Origin: Lederbergia wuyishanensis
GTDB lineage: Bacteria; Bacillota; Bacilli; Bacillales; Bacillaceae_C
Length of the DNA stretch: 64,000 nucleotides
Direction: 5' to 3'
Assembly (NCBI RefSeq): GCF_022900255.1
Contig: NZ_JALIRM010000008.1
Location: 1 to 64,000 of the forward strand
Shown here: positions 46,919 to 55,054 of the stretch, piece by piece
Layout: each line of letters begins with the position of its first letter
How positions within the stretch are numbered: the stretch's first letter is position 1
Made by a program: the position numbers and the translations under genes
Notes under the pieces: model-generated
Databases searched by the model: none
Told to the model about the DNA's origin: nothing
What the model saw: the letters and a program-made list of their open reading frames with translations, nothing else

Positions 46919-47224
46919 ATGGCAGTTAAAGAACTTAATGCAAAAGAGCAGCACTACGCTGATACTCGTGATGAAGCGGAAGAATTAGTTGCTGAAGCAA
47001 AGGAAGATATCTATTTAACATCATTTCAAATTAGTGAAAAGCACAATAAATACGGCACCTACTTCTTGGTTGATTTAAAGTTCAGCTATGACACACCAAA
47101 GGAAATTATGGAGAATGCTCCAACTAAGAAGGAAGAACCTAAATCAGACCATAAAGGCATTGAGTACAGTGTTAATGATGATGGGACAGTAAATGCAAAT
47201 GTAACTGAGGAGGACGATGAATAA
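46919..47224 (+). CDS. Hypothetical acidic phage protein
   Basis: 101 residues. Begins MAVKELNAKEQHYADTRDEAEELVAEAKEDIYL, then a strand-rich region ISEKHNKYGTYFLVDLKFSYDTP and an acidic tail ending VTEEDDE. ATG at 46919 with TGGAGGAA upstream. Its partners are the Sak4-like ATPase and the DUF669 protein, so it probably works in the recombination complex. Its stop overlaps the DUF669 start (TAATG). Confidence 0.65.
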   Translation: MAVKELNAKEQHYADTRDEAEELVAEAKEDIYLTSFQISEKHNKYGTYFLVDLKFSYDTPKEIMENAPTKKEEPKSDHKGIEYSVNDDGTVNANVTEEDDE

Positions 47225-47715
47225 TGGCAGAAAAGAAATTTGATTGGAGCAAGTTTGATAAACAAGTAGATTTAGAAGCTTTAGAAAATGATGTGAAGGA
47301 AGTTGAAGAAAACGGTGGGTTCGGTGATTTTGAACCACTTCCAGATGGGCAGTATGAGGTAGAAGTTGAAAAAATGGAGCTAACTGAATCCAAAAAAGGT
47401 GACCCAATGTTAACTATTTGGTTCAAAATTGTTGATGGTGAATATGAGGGGCAACGCATTTTCTATAACAAAGTCATGCAGCCACAAAATGATAAAGCAT
47501 TTGGAATTCAGGTTCACCAAAACAATGAAATGTTGCGTGCATTGTGGGATTGCGAAAAGGATGAAGTTAAGTTTACCGGGTTTGCTGATTATGCGGATCT
47601 TGTCCTGGATATTCATGAAGAGATTGATGGGCAATTTGAGTATCTATTAGACAAAACTACTGATAAGGGCGGATTTGATCAGTTTAAGATTGTTGAAATC
47701 TTTGAAGTTGAATAA
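47224..47715 (+). CDS. DUF669 phage protein, likely single-stranded DNA binding
   Basis: 163 residues of DUF669: FDWSKFDKQVDLEALENDVKEVEENGGFGDFEPLPDGQYEVEVEKMELTESKKGDPMLTIWFKIVDGEYEGQRIFYNKV and an acidic C-terminus. DUF669 proteins are thought to be phage SSB-like factors that travel with Sak4-type ATPases, as here. Coupled to the upstream gene through TAATG. Confidence 0.88.
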   Translation: MAEKKFDWSKFDKQVDLEALENDVKEVEENGGFGDFEPLPDGQYEVEVEKMELTESKKGDPMLTIWFKIVDGEYEGQRIFYNKVMQPQNDKAFGIQVHQNNEMLRALWDCEKDEVKFTGFADYADLVLDIHEEIDGQFEYLLDKTTDKGGFDQFKIVEIFEVE

Positions 47716-47724
47716 CTGAATAAG

Positions 47725-47752
47725 GGGGGCTTAGCGGCTCCCTTTTATTTTG
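47725..47752 (+). terminator. Terminator-like hairpin after the DUF669 gene
   Basis: GGGGGC (47725-47730) with GCTCCC (47737-47742), six-base loop, then TTTTATTTT. Genes downstream continue on the same strand, so it is probably partial. Confidence 0.6.
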
Positions 47753-47764
47753 GGAGTGAACGGC

Positions 47765-47878
47765 GTGAAAGAAGAAAAAATAGTTACAGTTATAAAGATG
47801 AAAAATGGTGTTCCTACTGTTATTGAAGTAGATGGTCGTAGGTACCAGTTACAGCATCCGAATCAACATAAGAGGTGA
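47765..47878 (+). CDS. Small phage protein, 37 residues
   Basis: MKEEKIVTVIKMKNGVPTVI...GRRYQLQHPNQHKR from GTG 47765 with GGGAGTGA upstream. Looks like a small beta hairpin protein; unknown role. Confidence 0.5.
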   Translation: MKEEKIVTVIKMKNGVPTVIEVDGRRYQLQHPNQHKR

Positions 47879-47919
47879 CTAGTAGACACAAAGAGTGACA
47901 TAGAAAGGCTGCTGATGTA

Positions 47920-48066
47920 ATGGTAATTTTTTTCGATTGGATATTGGAGTTAACCCAAAAAGCAGTTGAAAACTTATGGAACTTTCTAGTAAAGAAAAGA
48001 AAACTCGTTTATTTAGGGTTAGCTTTAACCTTAATAATACTTTTAATAATTAGGTCGCTATCATAA
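47920..48066 (+). CDS. Small single-span membrane protein, 48 residues
   Basis: MVIFFDWILELTQKAVENLW, then a basic KKRKL and a hydrophobic segment ending IIRSLS. GAAAGG lies about 11 bases before the ATG. A small phage membrane protein of unknown role. Confidence 0.5.
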   Translation: MVIFFDWILELTQKAVENLWNFLVKKRKLVYLGLALTLIILLIIRSLS

Positions 48067-48110
48067 CGAATAGTTCGACTAAAATGTTTATTAGATAAGG
48101 ATGTGAATTC

Positions 48111-48284
48111 ATGAGAGCATTTGAAGCCAAGCAGGATATCATGATGAACCACATCATAGAGCAATTACACCGATTAGGTTATTACGATACTGCAGGGAAA
48201 TCCAGACGTGAGCTAGTTAGCCAACTGGCCATATTAAGAGCGACGGAAGTTAATGTGGAAAATCAAGAAAATGAATGGTTTTAA
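48111..48284 (+). CDS. Small helical phage protein, 57 residues
   Basis: MRAFEAKQDIMMNHIIEQLHR then GYYDTAGKSRRELVSQLAILRATE. AAGGATGTG precedes the ATG. This helical pattern with SxRELVxxLA is common in small Bacillus phage proteins of replication modules. No function known. Confidence 0.65.
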   Translation: MRAFEAKQDIMMNHIIEQLHRLGYYDTAGKSRRELVSQLAILRATEVNVENQENEWF

Positions 48285-48297
48285 GGAGTGAAATATT

Positions 48298-49983
48298 TTG
48301 CTCTTTTACGATTTTGAAGTTTTTTCCCATGATTGGTTAGTAGTAATCGTGGATGCTGCAAGTCAATCGGAACACGTTTTTGTAAATAATGAAACGGCTT
48401 TAATTGAATTCTATAACAAACGTAAGAAAGATATTTGGATAGGTTACAACTCGAGACATTACGATCAATATATTTTGAAGGCTATCGTTTGTGGATTTAG
48501 TCCGCAAGAGATAAATGAGTGGATCATCAAGAAACATGAACCAGGTTGGAAATTTTATAAAGACTTTTGGAAGATACAACTCCTTAATTTCGACGTAATG
48601 ACAAACAAATTCAGGTCCTTAAAGCAACTTGAAGGTTTTCAAGGACATGACATAAGGGAGACTTCTGTCTCCTTTGATACGGATAGACCATTAACAGAGA
48701 AAGAAATTGTAGATGTCATTAAGTATTGCCGTCATGATGTTCATGAAACAATCCATATCTTTACGGAAACAATATCTGAATATGAATCACAACTTGAATT
48801 ACTGAAAATGTTTAATCTTCCTTTGCGGAATATCTCAAAAACAAAGGCTCAATTGAGTGCAGTTATCCTGGATGCAAAACAACCAAATGTACCAAGAAAT
48901 GACGAATTTGATTTTTCATTTCCATCAACATTACGAATCAACAAATATACCGAAGTATTAAACTTCTATATGGAAAACAAAGACTATAGCAAGGTTCTTG
49001 AAATCGATGTTGCAGGTGTTCCCCACATATTTGCCTGGGGTGGTTTACATGGAGCTAGGAATAACTATATTGGTACCGGCCATTTTGTAAATATCGATGT
49101 TGCATCGTATTACCCAGCATTAATGATTGAATACGATTATCTTTCACGCAACGTAAAGGACCCTAAGAAATTCCGTGAAATACGTGATAGACGATTGGAA
49201 TATAAGGCAGCTAAAGACAAACGTGAAGCGCCACTAAAAATCGTAATCAACGGTACATATGGGGCAATGAAAGATAAATACAACGGTCTTTATGATCCAA
49301 GGCAAGCCAATAATGTATGTATTGGTGGTATGACGTTATTACTCGATTTAATAGAAAAGCTAGAGCCACATTGTGAAGTTATTCAATCCAATACTGACGG
49401 TATCCTCGTTAAGTTAAGGAATTATGATGATTACCGTTTAATCGATGACATTTGTTATGAATGGGAACAACGTACAAGGATGGAACTTGAGTTTGAAGAG
49501 TTTGTCAAAGTTATTCAAAAAGATGTGAACAATTATATTTTGGTAGATGCTGAAGGTAAGTACAAATCAAAAGGTGCGTATGTTAAAAAGCTAAAACCAC
49601 TTGATAATGATTTACCAATCGTAAATGAAGCAATTGTTAATTGGTTTGTAAAAGGCATTGATCCAGAAGAAACAATTTTTAGTTGTAAGGAACTTATTAA
49701 GTTTCAAAAGATTGTAAAAATCAGTAGCAAATATGATTATGCCGTTTATGGCCGAAGAAGAATGCAAGAAAAGGTGTTTCGTCTTTTTGCAAGTGTGGAC
49801 AAGAATGACCATGAGTTAAAAAGAGTTAAAAACGGTTCTGCCGAAAAAATATCTTATACACCTGATAGATGCTTTATCCTGAATGATGACATAACCAATA
49901 TGGATATACCAAGTAAATTAGATTACTGGTGGTATTGGGATTTAGCGGTGGAACGAATCAATGCTTTTTTAGGGGAGGAATAA
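48298..49983 (+). CDS. Compact phage DNA polymerase, family B-like
   Basis: 561 residues. The N-terminal DnaQ-type 3'-5' exonuclease begins with FYDFEVF (D5, E7) and has further acidic motifs such as YCRHDVHET. The polymerase palm shows motif A DVASYYP (267-273), motif B with K308...NGTYGAM (about 316-324) and motif C NTDG with D367. Much shorter than cellular family B enzymes, similar to polymerases of some Firmicutes siphophages. TTG start at 48298 with AAGGAG nine bases upstream. Followed by small genes and the primase-helicase. Confidence 0.88.
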   Translation: MLFYDFEVFSHDWLVVIVDAASQSEHVFVNNETALIEFYNKRKKDIWIGYNSRHYDQYILKAIVCGFSPQEINEWIIKKHEPGWKFYKDFWKIQLLNFDVMTNKFRSLKQLEGFQGHDIRETSVSFDTDRPLTEKEIVDVIKYCRHDVHETIHIFTETISEYESQLELLKMFNLPLRNISKTKAQLSAVILDAKQPNVPRNDEFDFSFPSTLRINKYTEVLNFYMENKDYSKVLEIDVAGVPHIFAWGGLHGARNNYIGTGHFVNIDVASYYPALMIEYDYLSRNVKDPKKFREIRDRRLEYKAAKDKREAPLKIVINGTYGAMKDKYNGLYDPRQANNVCIGGMTLLLDLIEKLEPHCEVIQSNTDGILVKLRNYDDYRLIDDICYEWEQRTRMELEFEEFVKVIQKDVNNYILVDAEGKYKSKGAYVKKLKPLDNDLPIVNEAIVNWFVKGIDPEETIFSCKELIKFQKIVKISSKYDYAVYGRRRMQEKVFRLFASVDKNDHELKRVKNGSAEKISYTPDRCFILNDDITNMDIPSKLDYWWYWDLAVERINAFLGEE

Positions 49984-49986
49984 TGG

Positions 49987-50196
49987 ATGAACAAATTCAA
50001 CGGCATGTCTCAGATTGAATTAGAAATGATGAGAGACGAAATTAACAAGGTGCTACCTGGACTATTAACAATGGTTCCAGTATTCGCTAAGCTTTCCAAA
50101 TCTAACTATGATGCATTGAAAAAACAAGATTTTACGGATAATCAAGCGATGTACATGGCTGTTCAATCTGCTGCAAAACAAATGGGATTGGGGTGA
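49987..50196 (+). CDS. Small helical phage protein, 69 residues
   Basis: MNKFNGMSQIELEMMRDEINKVLPGLLTMVPVFAKLSKSNYDALKKQDFTDNQAMYMAVQSAAKQMGLG. The pattern fits small proteins found behind phage polymerases. GGGAGGAA lies about nine bases before the ATG. Function unknown. Confidence 0.7.
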   Translation: MNKFNGMSQIELEMMRDEINKVLPGLLTMVPVFAKLSKSNYDALKKQDFTDNQAMYMAVQSAAKQMGLG

Positions 50197-50202
50197 ATCG
50201 AA

Positions 50203-50394
50203 ATGTTCGAAGCTTTGAGAAAAGGATTTATACTTTTTCCTTATTCCAACACAATCGTACAACGGAGAAAAGAGGTATATGCTCTTTCAAAAAAATTACC
50301 TGAAGAAGATGGTTATAGACTCATTCAAATATTTGATGAAACAGTAAAGGCTGCAAGGGATTTGGAGAAAAAGAGAATGGAGATAGATGAGTGA
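50203..50394 (+). CDS. Small helical phage protein, 63 residues
   Basis: MFEALRKGFILFPYSNTIVQRRKEVYALSKK, then helical to DLEKKRMEIDE. GGGGTGAATC precedes the ATG. Its stop overlaps the next gene start (GTGA). Unknown. Confidence 0.6.
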   Translation: MFEALRKGFILFPYSNTIVQRRKEVYALSKKLPEEDGYRLIQIFDETVKAARDLEKKRMEIDE

Positions 50395-50648
50395 CTATGG
50401 GATACGAAAATGAAAACGAAACTCCAAGAACCAAAATATTAACGGATATCAATAAGGAATGTGAAAGGCAAAATATAAAACATCCGAATGAATTAAATTT
50501 ACAGATGCGCTTCATTACCATTATGGAAGAAGCAGGGGAAGTAGCTGAAGCGTTACAGGAAAACGATATGGACTCAGTTTATCGTGAATTGATAGAAACA
50601 GCAGCATGTTGCGTGAGAATGGCTGAGCAAGTACTTTTGCAAGAATAA
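50391..50648 (+). CDS. MazG-like nucleotide pyrophosphohydrolase
   Basis: 85 residues: a single all-alpha NTP-PPase module with EEAGEVAEALQEND and VYRELIETAACCVRMAEQVL, the paired acidic helices that bind magnesium. Likely hydrolyses nucleoside triphosphates, for pool cleansing or host ppGpp control during infection. GTG at 50391, alternatively ATG at 50397. Lies between polymerase and primase genes. Confidence 0.82.
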   Translation: MTMGYENENETPRTKILTDINKECERQNIKHPNELNLQMRFITIMEEAGEVAEALQENDMDSVYRELIETAACCVRMAEQVLLQE

Positions 50649-50671
50649 AATTTCCCTTTGCACGAAAGTAG

Positions 50672-52543
50672 GTGATTACAATCTATAAGGGCTATTTAAA
50701 AGGTACGGGAAAACATGCAGCAACCAAATTTAAAGATTCCGATAAGCTATTATCCTATCATACTGCTAGAAAATACGAGTCATTTGTTGGAGTTTTAGAT
50801 GAGGATTACATCATGGTGGATGTTGATGATATAGACGAAGCAGAAACATTATTTGAAATCGTTGAGGACAAGGACATTCAATGTTCTGTCCTCGAGACTG
50901 ATAACGGCATGCATTTCTACTTCAAAGGTTACGATTTAACTTCAAATAAAATAAAGTGGTTTTCCAATATCGGAATCCTTTGTGATTACAAACTAGGTAT
51001 GAAAAACACGGTTGATCCACTCAAGATAAACGGTAAAACTCGTAAATGGATTCGTAAAGTGAATGACCATGACCCAATGCCAATATGGTTATATCCGTAC
51101 TCAAAGAAAAATCCTAACTTGGCCAAACTTGAAGAGGGTGACGGACGTAACGATAAGTTGTTCACCTATATTTTAAAAATGCAGTCCCAGGGAATGGCCA
51201 AGAATGATATTAAAGAAACCATTTCTATCATTAATAAATATATTTTAGAACAACCTGTTTCCGAATCGGAATTAAATATAATATTACGTGATGATGCATT
51301 CATGAAGGAATCCTTCTTTGTAAAGAATCAATTTCAACATGAAAAATTTGGAGACTTCCTTATAAATGAACATCATATTTGTAAAATAGTCAACGTGCTT
51401 CATATCTATCAAGATGGAGTTTATAGTGATAGCCAAGAAGACATTGAAGGCTCAATGATTAAGCATATTCCCAATCTCAAACGTATGCAGCGCCAAGAAA
51501 CATTAGCGTATCTTCAGCTGAAGGCAAAGGAAAAACAATTTTCACCCACAAAATATGTAGTTGTGAAGAATGGTGTTTTTAACTTAGAGACATGGCAACT
51601 AGAAGATTTTTCACCGGATATAATAACACGAAATAAAATACCGGTTGCTTACATAAAGGATGCTTATTATGAAGTGACTGATAAAACATTAAATAAAATA
51701 TCAGTCCAGGACAAAAAAATCCGTGCGATTTTGGAAGAGATTCTTGGATACATTTTATTTAGAAGAAATGAGTTTGCTGCAACATTTATTCTTACTGGTG
51801 ATGGATCAAATGGGAAATCCTCTTTTCTTAAAATCATAAGAAAACTTGCTGGTTCAGATAATGTTGCTTCCCTCGATTTGAATGAACTAGATCAACGTTT
51901 TAAGACAGCTGAGCTATTTGGAAAACTCGTTAACATCGGTGACGATATTTCAAAAGGATATATCAAAGAGTCTTCTATTTTCAAAAAGCTATCTACTGGT
52001 GAAACATTAAACGTTGAACGTAAGGGTAAGGACCCTTTTGATTTTACTAACTATGCAAAGCTAATATTTAGTGCTAACGAAATGCCGCGAATAAATGATT
52101 ATAGTGACGGATTAGGAAGAAGATTGCAGATTGTTCCATTTAAAGCGAAATTTAGTACAAATGATGAAGATTTTGACCCGTTTATTACAGATAAACTATT
52201 ATCCGATGAATCTATGCATTATGTGTTAAATATTGCCTTGGATGCATTGAAAAGATTACTAAAGAATCATCAATTTACTAAATCTAAAGCTGTTGAAGCA
52301 GAACTTGAAAAATACCAGGAAGAAAATAATCCTATCATTTCATTTATCAATAACGAAGATGTTGAGCTTGAACGTGGGGTTGTAGGTGACATTTATATGC
52401 AATACAAGCTTTATTGTTCGGAAAATGGATATCAAGCCGTTAGTAATATTAGCTTCAGTAAACAAATTCGACAGTTATTTGGATATGCAACGGTTGTCCA
52501 AAGAGTGGATGGAAAGAATAAAAGAATATTTGTAAGTGAGTAG
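50672..52543 (+). CDS. D5-type primase-helicase
   Basis: 623 residues. N-terminal prim-pol-like part with acidic VDVDDIDEAE (about 50-58) and TDNGMHFYFKG. Central D5_N/helicase linker with KYVVVKNGVFNLETW. C-terminal superfamily 3 helicase has Walker A GDGSNGKSS at 376-384 and LVNIGDDISKGYIKESSIFKKLSTGETLNVERKGKDP as Walker B and sensor region. Makes primers and unwinds the fork. GTG at 50672 has a weak ribosome site; AGGTGA five to six bases before an ATC at about 50681 hints at a non-standard start. Overlap-free, followed by a small P-loop gene. Confidence 0.9.
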   Translation: MITIYKGYLKGTGKHAATKFKDSDKLLSYHTARKYESFVGVLDEDYIMVDVDDIDEAETLFEIVEDKDIQCSVLETDNGMHFYFKGYDLTSNKIKWFSNIGILCDYKLGMKNTVDPLKINGKTRKWIRKVNDHDPMPIWLYPYSKKNPNLAKLEEGDGRNDKLFTYILKMQSQGMAKNDIKETISIINKYILEQPVSESELNIILRDDAFMKESFFVKNQFQHEKFGDFLINEHHICKIVNVLHIYQDGVYSDSQEDIEGSMIKHIPNLKRMQRQETLAYLQLKAKEKQFSPTKYVVVKNGVFNLETWQLEDFSPDIITRNKIPVAYIKDAYYEVTDKTLNKISVQDKKIRAILEEILGYILFRRNEFAATFILTGDGSNGKSSFLKIIRKLAGSDNVASLDLNELDQRFKTAELFGKLVNIGDDISKGYIKESSIFKKLSTGETLNVERKGKDPFDFTNYAKLIFSANEMPRINDYSDGLGRRLQIVPFKAKFSTNDEDFDPFITDKLLSDESMHYVLNIALDALKRLLKNHQFTKSKAVEAELEKYQEENNPIISFINNEDVELERGVVGDIYMQYKLYCSENGYQAVSNISFSKQIRQLFGYATVVQRVDGKNKRIFVSE

Positions 52544-52571
52544 ACAGAAAGAGCGAAGGAGTGAAAGAAAT

Positions 52572-52862
52572 ATGATGATTGGTGGCAGGAGAGTTTGTGG
52601 AAAAACTACTGAATTAATTAAAAAAGCTAGTGAAGAAAAGCTATACATTGTTTGTGCAGATAGAAATAGATTAAAGGTTATTACTCAAATGGCTAAAGAA
52701 ATGGAATTAGATATTCCTTTCCCTGTAACAGTTGATGAGTTGCCTTTGAGAAGTCCATTCATCAAGGAAGTATTAGTAGATGATATTGAAGCTGTACTTT
52801 ATCAATTGATTAGAAAACCAATTTTAATAGCGAGTACAAGTTTGGAATTGAAACAGCTTTAA
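52572..52862 (+). CDS. Small P-loop phage protein
   Basis: 96 residues with an early Walker A-like loop GGRRVCGKTTELI (residues 4-16), then YIVCADRNRLKVI and VDDIEAVLYQLI. Too short for a complete ATPase, so it could be a minimal or broken NTPase. AAGGAG ten bases before ATG 52572; the longer frame from 52536 lacks a site. It is followed by the repeat-rich non-coding region. Confidence 0.65.
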   Translation: MMIGGRRVCGKTTELIKKASEEKLYIVCADRNRLKVITQMAKEMELDIPFPVTVDELPLRSPFIKEVLVDDIEAVLYQLIRKPILIASTSLELKQL

Positions 52863-53309
52863 TTCACATTTCGATTAAATCTACCATGAAATTTCCGCGC
52901 TTGACCAAATTTTGGTCAAATAGAAAAAATGAATGCAGTTATATCAATGGTTGGTCAAAAGGTCTTGACCGTTTTTTGGTCAAGAAATTAGTCAAAATAA
53001 TGACCATTTTAGTTAAAAATGCGCAAAATAACGGATAAATGCGTTACGTATAACAGATATCTGTTACGTATGAAATCCAGTTGTATCAAGTGTTTGAAGG
53101 TTGTGTAACAGATGTAACAGATAAAATCACTTTCTTATATAAATATTATATATAAATATACAAAAAAGTTATCTTATAAAAGAAAAATAGGGGTCAAATG
53201 CGTTACGTTTTACTTTCAAAATGATAACAAATCGTTATGTACCAATGGTTTGAGCGCGTAACAGATGTAACAGAACGTAACGCATTTTACTCAAAAGGGG
53301 TGACCATTA
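52863..53309. other. Repeat-rich non-coding region, candidate phage replication origin
   Basis: Left part: TTGACC/GGTCAA half-sites in both orientations at 52901, 52914, 52953, 52965, 52978, plus weaker ones at 52990 and 53001; the first two form the perfect palindrome TTGACCAAATTTTGGTCAA (52901-52919). Right part: (g)taacagat and gcgttacg repeated in two diverged blocks (about 53040-53122 and 53200-53285), including AACAGATATCTGTT (53052-53065). Between the blocks, 53125-53190 is almost pure A/T. Iterons beside an AT-rich unwinding stretch next to primase-helicase genes suggest an origin. Alternatives are regulator sites for the next gene. Confidence 0.6.
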
Positions 53310-53705
53310 TTGTATGAATGGCTACTTGACTATCAAAAATTAATAGAAGAAATTGAATTTCTTGAATTTAATTTAGAGAGAAGTAAAAGGGAATTAAAAA
53401 GATGGGTTTCCGGTGATTTACAAGGAGTTAAATTACAACGTGAATCTATTGCTGCTAATTTAGAAGAAAATATATCTAATATTGAATATGAATTAGCGCA
53501 TAAGATGAATGATCTATGTGATGCAAAAAAGCTAATTAGAAAGTTTAGAGGTGTAAAGAACCAGATTCTTTATAAAAAGTATGTTGAAGGAAAAACATTA
53601 GAAGTAATTGCAAATGAACTAAACTATAGTTATAACTACATCAAAAGTAAACACGCTGAGGTTATGAGAATGATTAAATTTGCTGATGAGGTATTGTCCA
53701 AATAA
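53310..53705 (+). CDS. ArpU/DUF1492-like phage transcription regulator
   Basis: 131 residues. A coiled-coil N-terminal half (LIEEIEFLEFNLERSKRELKRW...ISNIEYELAHKMNDL) and a sigma-region-4-like HTH at the end (FRGVKNQILYKKYVEGKTLEVIANELNYSYNYIKSKHAEVMRMIKF). Such proteins turn on late genes in Gram-positive phages. TTG at 53310 with AAAGGGGTGACC upstream, directly after the repeat region and before the packaging genes, the usual place for a late activator. Confidence 0.82.
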   Translation: MYEWLLDYQKLIEEIEFLEFNLERSKRELKRWVSGDLQGVKLQRESIAANLEENISNIEYELAHKMNDLCDAKKLIRKFRGVKNQILYKKYVEGKTLEVIANELNYSYNYIKSKHAEVMRMIKFADEVLSK

Positions 53706-53848
53706 AGTACTATTTAGGTAACTTACCATTACCATGCTGAAACTATTGAAAATTCCTATTATAGTAATAGCATATAAAACTATAACTTATTGCGAAATTC
53801 TTCCATTTAGTAGACAATTGTTTTATGTTCAAAAAGGGGGAATTAATA

Positions 53849-54484
53849 ATGAAAAAAATATCGATAGTCTTAATGCTATTTTTGTTAGTAATAACAGGAT
53901 GTAATCAGGACGAAACTAAAAAAGAAGCTATTGATCCAGCTAAAGTTGATTCTGAACAGAAAAATGCTGAAACTGACAATGAATCTATTGAAGTAGATAA
54001 AAACCTTCTAAGTGTAGAAATTACTCTACCTGCCTCATTTTTAGGATTAGATGAAGATGAAAAGAGTATTGACCAGGTAATTGCTGAAGCAAAAGCTGAT
54101 GGAATTAGTGAAGTAATACAAAATGAAGATGGATCTCTTACTTATAAGATGTCAAAATCAAAGCACAAAGAGATGTTGTCAGAATTAGAAACTGAGATGA
54201 AAACATCTATCGAAGACATAATAAGCGGTGAAGATTTTGCATCTGTTAAAGATATTACTCATAACAAAAAATTCTCTGAGTTTAGAACAATTGTAAATCG
54301 AGATGAATTTGAAAACAGTTTTGATGGATTTGTAACAATGAGCTTAGGAGTAAGTGGAATGCTATATCAAATTTTTGATGGTGTTGATCCTGAGAAAAAC
54401 AAAGTTACGATTTCTATTGAAGATGAAGCAACTGGAGAAGTATTTGAAACAGTTGTTTACCCAGATGATTTAGAAGAAGAATAA
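53849..54484 (+). CDS. Phage-encoded lipoprotein (moron)
   Basis: 211 residues. Signal MKKISIVLMLFLLVITGC with lipobox C18, an acidic linker, then a folded domain with SVEITLPASFLGLDEDEKSIDQVIAEAKADGISEVIQNEDGSLTYKMSKSKHKEML, an arrangement seen in small Bacillus lipoproteins. AAAGGGGGAA precedes the ATG at 53849; about 120 non-coding bases separate it from the regulator, and it has its own terminator. It sits between the regulator and packaging genes, so it may be expressed in the lysogen. Superinfection exclusion is a possibility only. Confidence 0.72.
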   Translation: MKKISIVLMLFLLVITGCNQDETKKEAIDPAKVDSEQKNAETDNESIEVDKNLLSVEITLPASFLGLDEDEKSIDQVIAEAKADGISEVIQNEDGSLTYKMSKSKHKEMLSELETEMKTSIEDIISGEDFASVKDITHNKKFSEFRTIVNRDEFENSFDGFVTMSLGVSGMLYQIFDGVDPEKNKVTISIEDEATGEVFETVVYPDDLEEE

Positions 54485-54487
54485 TAG

Positions 54488-54514
54488 AGCTATCCATTCC
54501 GGATGGCTTTTTTT
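54488..54514 (+). terminator. Terminator after the lipoprotein gene
   Basis: AGCTATCC (54488-54495) pairs with GGATGGCT (54501-54508), one G-U pair, then seven T. Confidence 0.8.
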
Positions 54515-54527
54515 CATGGAGTGATTA

Positions 54528-54917
54528 GTGTTGCTAAAGAGTTGTAAGTATTGTGGTGGTATTCATGATCGTAAGTATAAGTGTCCGCATAAACCTAAAC
54601 GCACTAACTATAAGACTACCTACATTGATAAGTTCAGATGGTCCAAGGTATGGCAAAAGAAACGTAATCATATTAAGGAACGTGATAAACATCTATGCCA
54701 AGTATGTATAAGAGAACTGCATAACACTCAATTAAAATATAACTTTCATAATATAGAGGTCCATCATATCGTACCAATTGCAGAGGATTGGAATAAACGA
54801 TTGGATGATGACTATCTTATTTCACTTTGTAAATATCATCATGAGTTAGCTGAATGCGGTGAGATTAGTCGTGAGGAATTGTTGGAAATTGTAAAAGAAC
54901 AGGAAAATGTTGCTTAA
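54528..54917 (+). CDS. HNH endonuclease of the packaging module
   Basis: 129 residues. An N-terminal zinc-knuckle-like CKYCGGIHDRKYKCPHKP, then the HNH domain: HLCQVC, VHHIVPIAEDWNKRLDDDYLISLCKYHHELAE with H-H...N...H. HK97-type phages need such HNH proteins for cos cleavage with the terminase. GTG at 54528 (or TTG at 54531) after GGAGTGA. It lies directly before the candidate cos site and small terminase gene, the classic order. Confidence 0.93.
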   Translation: MLLKSCKYCGGIHDRKYKCPHKPKRTNYKTTYIDKFRWSKVWQKKRNHIKERDKHLCQVCIRELHNTQLKYNFHNIEVHHIVPIAEDWNKRLDDDYLISLCKYHHELAECGEISREELLEIVKEQENVA

Positions 54918-55000
54918 TATCCCCCCCGGGGACATGGTCGAATTTTTTTGACCTACGGAACACCACGTATCCACATCGGCTCGAAAAAAATTCCCTAAAT
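54918..55000. other. Candidate cos packaging site
   Basis: A run of seven C followed by GGGG (about 54921-54932) is conspicuous in this AT-rich genome, followed by gacatggtcgaattttttt and tcgaaaaaaatt, an imperfect inverted pair (tcgaatttttttga / tcgaaaaaaattc). It lies between the HNH and small terminase genes, where HK97-type cos phages keep their cos. The exact nicks are not determinable here. Confidence 0.6.
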
Positions 55001-55054
55001 GAAAATTTTTAGGATGTATAAAAAAGATTTTACTATTTCACAGGAGGTGAGGAA

